In this document: positions 1-6,590 of the stretch, piece after piece
Layout of the letters: each line of letters starts with the position of its first letter
Position numbering within the stretch: position 1 is the first letter of the stretch
Source: Pseudomonadota bacterium
Lineage (GTDB): Bacteria; Pseudomonadota; Alphaproteobacteria; Rhizobiales; Xanthobacteraceae
Reading direction: 5' to 3'
Assembly: GCA_023423415.1 (NCBI GenBank)
Contig: JAFAFP010000116.1
Coordinates: forward strand, 1-16,838
DNA: 16,838 bases
The notes under the pieces: model-generated
What the model was told of the DNA's origin: nothing
Seen by the model: only the letters and a program-made list of their open reading frames with translations
Databases searched by the model: none
Program-made: the position numbers and the translations under genes

Positions 1-2
1 TG

Positions 3-27
3 GATGGCCGGGACAAACCCGGCCATC
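3..27 (-). terminator. Palindromic hairpin, probable terminator of the Bug-protein gene
   Basis: A perfect 10 bp stem (GATGGCCGGG pairing with CCCGGCCATC) closes a 5-base loop, ACAAA. It lies 30 bases beyond the stop codon of the minus-strand gene ending at 58, where a factor-independent terminator would sit. Any T tract on the minus strand would fall outside the window, so termination is inferred from position and stem strength. I recall very similar GGCCGGG-type hairpins after many genes in Bradyrhizobium and relatives, but could not search for them. Confidence 0.6.
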
Positions 28-57
28 ACGATTATTGCCTGATTGTACTACCCGCGC

Positions 58-1044
58 TCACGGTTGCGGCGTGAACCCGGAGGCCTTCACCGCGGCCTGC
101 CACACGCCGCTGTCCTTCTTCTGGAAAGCCGTCAGCTCGCTTGGCGTGGATGTCTGCGACACGAGGCCGAGTTTCTCGATGCGATTCTTGATTTCGTCGT
201 TCGAGAGGACTGTGGTGGTTGCCTTATTGAGCCGCTCGATCACGTCCGATGGCGTATTGGCTGGCGCATAAAGGCCGAACCAACCCTGGCCGTCGATCGA
301 AATGTTTGAGTCTTTGAACGTCTTGACGTCAGGCATGAGAGGCGATGGTTTCGTGCCTGATGTGCCGAGCACGCGCACTTTCTTGCCGTGGTAAAGTTCC
401 TGCACGTCGCCGACCAGAACGAAGGCAAAGGGGATCTGCCCGCCGACGATATCGTTCAGCACAGGGGCGGTGCCGCGATAATGCACATGATTGACCTCGA
501 CACCGATTTTGGAGGCAAACATCACCGCGAAGAAATGGCTGAGCCCGCCGGCGCCCGATGAGCCGCAATTGGCTTTGCTCGGGTTAGCCTTGATCCATCG
601 GATCAACTCCTCGACGTTCTGCACTTCGAGTTGCGGCGCTACAACAAGCGCCAAATCGAAGGTGGAGACCAGCGAGACCGGCTTGAGATCCTTGTTGGGG
701 TCGTAGTCGAGCGAAGCGTAGGAATGAGGGTAGATCGAAATCAACGGGTTCGGCGCCAGCAGCAGCGTCGTGCCGTCAGGCGCAGCCGCGATGACGGCCT
801 TGGTGCCGATCCGTCCTGCGCCTCCGGTGCGGTTTTCCACGATCACTGGCTGCGATAAAATGGAGCTGATGCGATCGGCCATGATGCGCGCAAGCGCGTC
901 GCCTGCGCCGCCGGCTGAGAAGGGATAGATGATGCGGATAGCTTGCGACGACGACTGCGCGTTGGCTCCGCTGAAAGCCACGCCGGCAAGAGCAAGCTGG
1001 GCCGCGCCGAACAGAACGGCCCGGCGATTGACAGTGCTGCACAT
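58..1044 (-). CDS. Bug/TctC-family tripartite tricarboxylate-type periplasmic binding protein
   Basis: The 328-residue length is typical of Bug (TctC) binding proteins, which capture small carboxylates or related solutes in the periplasm. The N-terminus has a twin-Arg-like NRRAVLFGAA stretch, a hydrophobic core and a probable cleavage after GANA near residue 29, so export is expected, possibly by Tat. Family landmarks follow in order: the ligand-loop motif PFSAGGAGDALAR (about 41-53), GSSGAGGLSHFFA in the middle, and MPDVKTFKD, a variant of the usual PDVPT..E.G, in the C-terminal half. The ATG at 1044 is supported by AGGAAGG eight bases upstream. No TctA/TctB membrane subunits are nearby, as is common for the many orphan Bug proteins of these bacteria. 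The ligand cannot be predicted from sequence alone. Confidence 0.9.
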   Translation of the reverse strand: MCSTVNRRAVLFGAAQLALAGVAFSGANAQSSSQAIRIIYPFSAGGAGDALARIMADRISSILSQPVIVENRTGGAGRIGTKAVIAAAPDGTTLLLAPNPLISIYPHSYASLDYDPNKDLKPVSLVSTFDLALVVAPQLEVQNVEELIRWIKANPSKANCGSSGAGGLSHFFAVMFASKIGVEVNHVHYRGTAPVLNDIVGGQIPFAFVLVGDVQELYHGKKVRVLGTSGTKPSPLMPDVKTFKDSNISIDGQGWFGLYAPANTPSDVIERLNKATTTVLSNDEIKNRIEKLGLVSQTSTPSELTAFQKKDSGVWQAAVKASGFTPQP

Positions 1045-1511
1045 CTTACAGACCTTCCTGTGAACAGGGTCCCGACCTTGTCACAGAACGCTAGGTCAAA
1101 ATTCGATAGAGCACTGTCCTACCCGCATACGACATTCGGCCGACTGTGCAGTGCAATGCAGAGAGAGGATCGTCACGTTCTCGGTCTGAGCGCGACGGCG
1201 TGGTGTGGCACGAGTTTTTCCAACGCTATCGTTCTGAGGCGAGAATATTAGCGATCTGAAAGAGGCTGACAACGCAGTCCGCTCTGCCGCAATGTCATGA
1301 AGCGCGTTTGAATCCTCATCGTCACGATTTTTGATTTATTTTTAGTCCTGGCGGCATAGCCGATCGGTGGTTGGGGAGTAAGAACATCGTGCGAAGACCA
1401 GCGCTCGATCATGATGGTCCGCGTGTGCTACGCCCGATTCAGGCTTTCTAAATCGTAGTCTCGCATTGGTGTACGGGAACCCGGTTGGCGGTCCGCAAAT
1501 TCTGTGGTCGA
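1045..1511. other. Intergenic region between divergent genes, no gene seen
   Basis: These 467 bases separate the minus-strand Bug gene from the plus-strand FGE gene and should hold both promoters. I found no credible coding frame; the open frames here are short and carry no recognisable motif. The stretch around 1321-1345 is markedly AT-rich (runs of T) against the GC-rich surroundings and is the likeliest place for promoter elements. I could not fit a convincing -35/-10 pair with 16-18 base spacing. Confidence 0.5.
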
Positions 1512-2528
1512 ATGAGCCGGGGCATTGTTACGGGATGTCGTGCCTTGACCGATAAGCTTGCGGTTGTTCCAGATCTGCCAAACCCCGTTGCGGGCAATAC
1601 CGATTCCATGGTCCTTGTCCGTGGTGATCTCTTCTGGATGGGCTCCAATGACCATTATCCGGAAGAGGCTCCGGCTCATCGCGTCAAGGTCGACGATTTC
1701 TGGATCGACGAGACGCCTGTCACAAACAGGCAATTCAAGGCGTTTGTGAAAGCGACCGGGCACGTCACCTTTGCGGAGAAGTGTCCGGATCCGAAAGACT
1801 ATCCCGGAGCGCGGCCGGAGATGCTCTATGCCGGCTCACTGGTCTTCTCACCTCCCTCGCAGATCAGCGATCTGCGGGACTGGAGCCAGTGGTGGCAATT
1901 CCTGAAAGGCGCGGACTGGCGGCATCCTTACGGTCCCAAGTCGAATATTAACGCCCTCGACAATCATCCTGTCGTTCATGTCGCCTACAGCGATGCGCTC
2001 GCCTACGCACAATGGGTCGGCAAGGATCTTCCGACCGAGGCGGAGTGGGAATATGCAGCCCGCGGCGGCCTTGATCGTGCCGAATATGCCTGGGGCGACG
2101 AACTCGCGCCGGATGGGCAGCATCGCGCCAATACCTGGCAGGGCAATTTCCCGACCGAGAACAAGGCAGCCGATGGTTTCACCCGGACCTCACCGGTGAA
2201 GGCGTTTCCGGTCAATGGTTATGGCCTCCACGACATGATCGGTAATGTGTGGGAATGGACGAGCGACTGGTATTCGCCAAAGCATGAGGCCGATGTCGCA
2301 AAGGCGTGTTGCATTCCGCAAAATCCTCGGGGCGGCCCCGAGACGGACAGCTTCGATCCATGCCAGCCACAGATCAGAATCCCGCGAAAAGTTCTGAAAG
2401 GCGGATCTCACCTTTGTGCCCCCAATTACTGCCGTCGATATCGACCGGCCGCGCGGCATGCCGAGCCGATCGATACCTCAACGAGTCATGTCGGCTTCCG
2501 GTGCGTTATCAGGGAAAGCAGTGCCTGA
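1512..2528 (+). CDS. Formylglycine-generating enzyme (FGE / SUMF1 family)
   Basis: FGE oxidises the cysteine of a CxPxR motif in type I sulfatases to formylglycine, using O2 and copper in the aerobic enzyme. Landmarks in order: the fold start MVLVRGDLFWMGSND, then WIDETPVTNRQF, LPTEAEWEYAARGG, GYGLHDMIGNVWEWTSDWY, and the C-terminal GGSHLCAPNYCRRYR ending in HVGFRC. The two cysteines five residues apart in the GGSHLC....C block (residues 302 and 307 from this start) match the catalytic pair of characterised FGEs. This separates it from other FGE-sulfatase-domain proteins such as EgtB- or PvdO-like ones. There is no signal peptide, so it should be cytoplasmic. The ATG at 1512 gives 338 residues. 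A TTG at 1485 is also open, and neither start has a strong ribosome binding site; the conserved domain begins about 30 residues in. No sulfatase gene lies in the window. It converges with the M24 gene. Confidence 0.9.
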   Translation: MSRGIVTGCRALTDKLAVVPDLPNPVAGNTDSMVLVRGDLFWMGSNDHYPEEAPAHRVKVDDFWIDETPVTNRQFKAFVKATGHVTFAEKCPDPKDYPGARPEMLYAGSLVFSPPSQISDLRDWSQWWQFLKGADWRHPYGPKSNINALDNHPVVHVAYSDALAYAQWVGKDLPTEAEWEYAARGGLDRAEYAWGDELAPDGQHRANTWQGNFPTENKAADGFTRTSPVKAFPVNGYGLHDMIGNVWEWTSDWYSPKHEADVAKACCIPQNPRGGPETDSFDPCQPQIRIPRKVLKGGSHLCAPNYCRRYRPAARHAEPIDTSTSHVGFRCVIRESSA

Positions 2529-2620
2529 TAAATCCGCTACAGGCGGAAAGACACAGACAAGGGAACCCGATCACAAGGCGCGTTCGTATGTCGTCGGCAA
2601 GGCGATCTGTTCCGCCTCAA

Positions 2621-3793
2621 TCAGAAGCTCAACAAGTCACGATTGGTGGTTGTGAGAATCTCGTTGCCAGTTTCGGTCACCAGCACCATATCGCCGATCG
2701 ATGCACCGCCGACACCTTCGATGAATACATTGGGGTGAATTTCGAAAAGCATGCCTGGCGCAACGGTGCTGGGCGTCGTCGATCCAGCGCCGGCATCATA
2801 GGGTTGAGGAAATTCGGCCGATCCGACAGGCTCCTCGTAGCTGTAGCCGAGCGCATGGCCTGACCTGAATTGAAAGATCGAATTGTGGTCGTTTGCCGGG
2901 GCGATGCCATGCTGGCCGACCACGCGCAGGTCGGCTCCGGGCCGCAACTCATGGACCATCGCATCGAACATCTCACGCACCATGCTGTAGGTCTCGAGAG
3001 CCTGCGAAGTCGGCGCGCCCAAAGTGCCGGTGCGGATTGCATGCCCCCAGTGGCCCTGAACGGTCAGCATGATCCCCAGCAGGACCTGATCGCCCTTCGC
3101 CGGGATCATCAGGTTCTCGGAAGCGACATAACGGCATCGATCCGCTCGCGGCATGACCGTCAGCCAGGTCCGGCAATGATCGCAACCAAGCTGTCGCCCG
3201 AAGCTTTCGAGGTCTGCCTGAATGGCGAAAACAGGCTTACCTGAGGCCAACGCGCGCGGCAGTTGCTCGAATATTTCGTCGCAGGCGGCAGCGGCTTTGC
3301 GATGGAAATAGATTTGATCGGCGTCTTTGATCTTTCTGGCTTCAGCTATGATGCCGTCACAGTCGATCCAATTTGATGCTCCCGCGGTAGCCAGCACAGA
3401 CCAGATGGCCAGCGGCATTTCGCCCTTTCCGGCGATTGCAATCCGGTCGCTTTTGGGCAGCCACCGCAAAATAGTTTCCGCGAAAGCAGGTCCTTTTGCG
3501 AATTGAACCTCGCTCATCAGCCCGCTTTCCCGCCCGCGCAAGGTGCCGAAGATGTTGCTCACGACCATGCGTGGACTTCCCTCGCAAGGGATCACGGCGG
3601 CGGAAAATGCGGCGTCACCATCCCAGTCCAGGAGATAACGGAGATTGCCATGACTGCGTGTTGCGGTGCCGAGCGCACTTCCGTGGCCGAACACCACGAC
3701 TGCATCCAGGGAATTGGCGCGTGCCCAAGCCTGCAGTTGTGTCAGGCGATTTTTGAATGTGGCAAGCGGCAAGGCTTCTGAGGTGTGAGACAT
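2621..3793 (-). CDS. M24-fold (creatinase/Xaa-Pro peptidase family) protein with replaced metal ligands
   Basis: This 390-residue protein has the two-domain layout of the family: a creatinase-type N-domain (about 10-150) and a pita-bread C-domain (about 160-385). Recognisable C-domain landmarks are KGDQVLL (233-239), RSGHALGYSYEEP (310-322), PGMLFEIHPNVF (346-357) and SIGDMVLVTETGNE (365-378). By my alignment to the canonical dinuclear-metal ligands D, D, H, E, E, the residues here are Gly240, His251, His313, His353 and Gly367. Only the GH histidine is kept, so a classical metallo-aminopeptidase activity is unlikely. Creatinase, a metal-free amidinohydrolase of the same fold, is a precedent for another chemistry. 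The start at 3793 follows a weak GGAA. It lies 91 bases downstream of the Bug gene on the same strand, so the pair may take up and hydrolyse one compound (inference). The substrate is unknown. Confidence 0.85.
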   Translation of the reverse strand: MSHTSEALPLATFKNRLTQLQAWARANSLDAVVVFGHGSALGTATRSHGNLRYLLDWDGDAAFSAAVIPCEGSPRMVVSNIFGTLRGRESGLMSEVQFAKGPAFAETILRWLPKSDRIAIAGKGEMPLAIWSVLATAGASNWIDCDGIIAEARKIKDADQIYFHRKAAAACDEIFEQLPRALASGKPVFAIQADLESFGRQLGCDHCRTWLTVMPRADRCRYVASENLMIPAKGDQVLLGIMLTVQGHWGHAIRTGTLGAPTSQALETYSMVREMFDAMVHELRPGADLRVVGQHGIAPANDHNSIFQFRSGHALGYSYEEPVGSAEFPQPYDAGAGSTTPSTVAPGMLFEIHPNVFIEGVGGASIGDMVLVTETGNEILTTTNRDLLSF

Positions 3794-3884
3794 GAGATTC
3801 CGTGTCGAGAAAAACGAGTGAACGGTGGAGATGAAACCGCGCCGGCTATGTCGCGTAGAAACTCTGAACGAACCCGAAGGAGTT

Positions 3885-4871
3885 TTAAGGGCTCGTCACT
3901 TTTGCAGCACGGATGACCTCCGCCCATTTCCGAGCCTCGGCGATCTGAAAATCCTTGAAGGAGTCGGGAGTGCCGCCGATGGCCTGCATTCCGAGCTTTT
4001 CAAACTGGCTTGCGACGTCCGGGAGTTGAAGAATTTTCATCATCTCCTTGCTCAGGGCGTCGATGATGGGGCGCGGCGTCCCGGCCGGCACAACCAACCC
4101 GTTCCACGCGCTGCCGACGATATCGGGATATCCAGCCTCGGCCGTGGTGGGAACATCCGGCAACAACGGCGTCCGTTTCGGGCTCGCAACTGCGATCGCG
4201 CGCATCGTGCCTGCTTTGATGTATTCGATAACGAGCGGAAGCACCGCGAAGGTCATGTCGACCTGGCCGCTCAGCAAGTCGATCGCGGCGGGACCGCCAC
4301 CCCTGTAGGGCACCGACAGGATGTCGACATCTGCTGATACTTTCAGCATTTCCGTGAGCAAATGTGCCACGGAGCCTGTTGCGGTGATGGCCGTCGTGAG
4401 CTTTCCAGGCTTTGCCTTAGCCAGTTTGACAAGCTCCGGAAGCGTCGAGGCCTTGAGGCTGGGATTGGTTACAAGAACGATGGGGCTTTCGTTCGCGAGG
4501 ACGACGGAAGCGAGATCCTTTTGCGGATCATAGCGCAGGTCAGGATAGAGGCTGCGGCCCACAGTGATCGGGCCTGGCGTCGCCATACCAATTACGTAGC
4601 CGTCCGGGTTCGCCCGCGCGATCAACTCGGTGCCCAGGTTGCCGTTAGCTCCCGGCCGATTGTCGACATAGAAAGACTGCTTGAACGCATCGGTCAGTTT
4701 TTGCGCGATAATGCGCGTCGCGATGTCGGTGCCACCACCAGCAGGATAGGGCACAACGATACGAACCGGTTTGGCGGGGTAATTTTCGGCCCTTGCAATT
4801 GTCGCCGGCGACAATGCGAGCGTGATACCGAGAAAAATAGCGGCTCTGAAGAACGCTAGAGTTCCTGTCAT
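3885..4871 (-). CDS. Bug/TctC-family tripartite tricarboxylate-type periplasmic binding protein
   Basis: This second 328-residue Bug protein has a Sec-type signal peptide: a hydrophobic stretch ending in IARA, with cleavage near residue 28 before ENYPAKPVR. The family motifs are textbook: VVPYPAGGGTDIATR, the middle loop ITATGSVAHLLTEMLK, and LLPDVPTTAEAGYPD. The ATG at 4871 has a strong GGAGG a few bases upstream. It is clearly a different paralogue from the protein at 58-1044; signal peptides and loop residues differ. It is first in a probable two-gene operon with the M24-fold protein and is divergent from the GntR-type gene, which may control it. TctA and TctB membrane partners are absent from the window. 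The ligand is unknown. Confidence 0.92.
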   Translation of the reverse strand: MTGTLAFFRAAIFLGITLALSPATIARAENYPAKPVRIVVPYPAGGGTDIATRIIAQKLTDAFKQSFYVDNRPGANGNLGTELIARANPDGYVIGMATPGPITVGRSLYPDLRYDPQKDLASVVLANESPIVLVTNPSLKASTLPELVKLAKAKPGKLTTAITATGSVAHLLTEMLKVSADVDILSVPYRGGGPAAIDLLSGQVDMTFAVLPLVIEYIKAGTMRAIAVASPKRTPLLPDVPTTAEAGYPDIVGSAWNGLVVPAGTPRPIIDALSKEMMKILQLPDVASQFEKLGMQAIGGTPDSFKDFQIAEARKWAEVIRAAKVTSP

Positions 4872-5032
4872 GTGACCTCCGCTGATCGCGCGTCATCTGC
4901 GTATCGGGGTTTTCCAGCTGTCGCGCAGCAGTGTGGTCTGCTCGCACCGCAGGCGCTGCCGTCTTATCGACCCCGAAGCTTGATCATTTTGCCGCCGACC
5001 GTATGCCTGTTAGTGAGTGTGGTAGATTCTGG

Positions 5033-5055
5033 AACTTTAATTGTATGCTAAAGTT
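5033..5055. promoter_or_regulatory. Perfect inverted repeat before the GntR gene, candidate operator
   Basis: AACTTTA and TAAAGTT form perfect 7 bp arms around a 9-base spacer. The repeat is AT-rich in a GC-rich region and ends eight bases before the ATG at 5064. GntR-family regulators bind dyad sites and often repress their own gene from the shared divergent region, so autoregulation is a reasonable inference. The repeat could instead form a weak leader hairpin. I did not see a second copy by eye in the window. Confidence 0.4.
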
Positions 5056-5063
5056 GGGTATTG

Positions 5064-5825
5064 ATGGTTATGCCGGACAAACGTCAGCGCGTCAATCGTG
5101 ACGTGGCTTCGCCGATGTATGAGCAGATCGCTCAGATCATCATGGACAGCATCGATTCCGGCGCTCTTGCGGTCGGCGCGCGGCTGCCCAGCGAGCTGGA
5201 AATGGCGGAGAGCTATTCCGTCAGCCGTGACACGATACGCCAGGCGTTGGGGGTGCTTGAGCGAAGCGGCCTGGTGCGGCGCCGGCGAGCGAAGGGAACC
5301 TTCGTCGCAAAGAACCGCGTCGCACAGAATCTCGGCGAATTGCGGAGCTTCCACGGCGGATTGCTGAAACAGGGCCTCAAGCCCGAAATGGAGTTGCTCG
5401 AATTCCGGCCGTTGAAAACGCCGTCCTCTCTGAGCGACTTGTTCAAGACGAATGAAGTCATGAAGCTCGTGCGTCGCTACACCGTGACCGGGAATCCGCT
5501 TGCAGTCGTCGAGATCTATCTGCACCCGCAGGCTCGCGAGATCCCCTGGGACGTGGCCGAGAAGCACGACACCTACACGCTGCTCGAGCGTTTTCTCGAG
5601 CGGCCGATTGCGCGAGCATCGGCAAAGATACGAGCGGAAACAGCAGGACGGGCTATCGGCGGCTTGCTCGATCTGCGTGTTTCGGCGCCCGTCCTATCTA
5701 TTTTCCAGGATTTTTTCGCGGCATCCGGCGAGATCCTGGCGCACTCGTCGCTCAAGGTCCGAGCGGATGACTACGAATTCCATATTGATTTGCCGCATCA
5801 GCGGCTTGCCGTTTTTGAGGGATGA
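5064..5825 (+). CDS. GntR-family transcriptional regulator, HutC subfamily (UTRA domain)
   Basis: This is a DNA-binding repressor or activator answering to a small effector. The N-terminal winged helix-turn-helix spans about residues 15-80 and shows the family signature: PMYEQIAQIIMDSI, then LPSELEMAESYSVSRDTIRQAL, then GLVRRRRAKGTFV. The C-terminal part (about 95-240) fits a UTRA effector domain, with ALxV..IYLHP.. and a closing FHIDLPHQRLAV-like strand. Length (about 253) is normal for HutC proteins. A TTG at 5061 and ATGs at 5064 and 5070 are all in frame with no strong ribosome binding site; 5064 is a compromise. It is divergent from the Bug-M24 pair and is followed 177 bases later by the CMD-to-ABC operon, so either may be its target. 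The effector is unknown. Confidence 0.9.
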   Translation: MVMPDKRQRVNRDVASPMYEQIAQIIMDSIDSGALAVGARLPSELEMAESYSVSRDTIRQALGVLERSGLVRRRRAKGTFVAKNRVAQNLGELRSFHGGLLKQGLKPEMELLEFRPLKTPSSLSDLFKTNEVMKLVRRYTVTGNPLAVVEIYLHPQAREIPWDVAEKHDTYTLLERFLERPIARASAKIRAETAGRAIGGLLDLRVSAPVLSIFQDFFAASGEILAHSSLKVRADDYEFHIDLPHQRLAVFEG

Positions 5826-5872
5826 CTCGCGCGCAGATTTGGTCAGGCGCGCATTCCGGCAACAATGAGCAG

Positions 5873-5920
5873 GACATGGAAATATCCCATAGACCGGCCG
5901 GCCCTTGAAATATTCATGTC
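5873..5920. repeat. Inverted repeat between gntR-type gene and CMD operon
   Basis: GACATG (5873-5878) and CATGTC (5915-5920) are inverted copies 36 bases apart. Just inside them, GAAATAT occurs twice in direct orientation, and the centre holds the self-complementary CCGGCCGGCC. The structure lies 80 or more bases before the next gene's start, so it could be an operator for the cassette or a terminator for the upstream gene. No T tract follows. Function is inferred from position only. Confidence 0.3.
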
Positions 5921-6002
5921 GGGCCTCCCGTGTATATGGTCACTAATTCTGAAGTCGATGCGGTAAACCGGAGCCACATTCCGTGTGCTGCCGGAGCTTG
6001 CA

Positions 6003-6575
6003 ATGACACGACTTCCTCTACGCTCGATCGACGATGCTCCTGAAGAGGCCAAGGAGAGATTGCAGAGAGCGGAAAAGAACAACGGCTTCCTGCCCAATCT
6101 TGTCCGCTTGCTCGCCAATGCGCCGGTCGCGCTCGAAACCTATCAAACCGTGTCCGGGATCAACGCCCGCAGCGGTCTCTCGCTGGCGGAACGTGAGACG
6201 GTGCAGATCACTGCTGCGGCTACACATGGCTGCGGATTCTGTGTCGCGGGCCATACTGCCATCGCTTACAAACAGGCGGGTCTGACGGAGAACGTGGTCG
6301 ATGCGCTCCGGGCCGGTGCGCGCGTGCCGGATGATCGGTTGAACGCCGTTGCTGATTTCACGCGGGCTGTCATTCGCAGCCGTGGCAACGTCGCCGATCA
6401 GGAGCTTGCAGCTTTCCGCGCTGCAGGTTTCAACGATGCCAACGCGCTTGAAGTCGTGTTGGGCGTCAGTCTCGCGACGCTGTGTAACTTCGCCAACAAC
6501 CTCGGCCGTCCACCGCTCAATCCGCAACTGGCGCCCTATGAATGGAGTGGGCCTGTTGCGAATGCGGCTGAGTGA
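6003..6575 (+). CDS. AhpD-like / carboxymuconolactone decarboxylase-fold (peroxidase-related) protein
   Basis: This 190-residue all-helical CMD-domain protein carries the redox motif THGCGFCVAGH. Glu65, Cys77, Cys80 and His84 reproduce the spacing of the AhpD proton relay and thiol pair (Glu, +12 Cys, +3 Cys, +4 His). A thiol-dependent peroxidase or disulfide-reductase role is therefore more likely than a decarboxylase role. The start chosen is ATG 6003 because GGAG lies six bases upstream; a GTG at 5985 is open but lacks such a site. It opens the operon and is followed after 15 bases by the acyl-CoA-dehydrogenase-like gene. CMD proteins often accompany flavin-dependent oxidation of small organics, so it may detoxify peroxide or handle a reactive product here (inference). 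Confidence 0.88.
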   Translation: MTRLPLRSIDDAPEEAKERLQRAEKNNGFLPNLVRLLANAPVALETYQTVSGINARSGLSLAERETVQITAAATHGCGFCVAGHTAIAYKQAGLTENVVDALRAGARVPDDRLNAVADFTRAVIRSRGNVADQELAAFRAAGFNDANALEVVLGVSLATLCNFANNLGRPPLNPQLAPYEWSGPVANAAE

Positions 6576-6590
6576 GAATGGGCGCGCCGG

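Noticed and set aside
1308..1336. TTGAAT ... TTGATT as a sigma-70 promoter
   Set aside because: The spacing is right but the -10 match is too poor, and the region is simply T-rich.
1428..1763. 111-codon minus-strand frame overlapping the FGE start
   Set aside because: It covers the conserved N-terminal FGE coding sequence in antisense and has no domain.
2529..2620. Possible terminator between the convergent FGE and M24 genes
   Set aside because: Only a four-base CCGC/GCGG stem was found, with no T tract; this is too weak to call.
2306..2863. 185-codon plus-strand open frame across the convergent FGE/M24 junction
   Set aside because: It overlaps the well-supported ends of both genes in other frames, and its sequence shows no fold or family.
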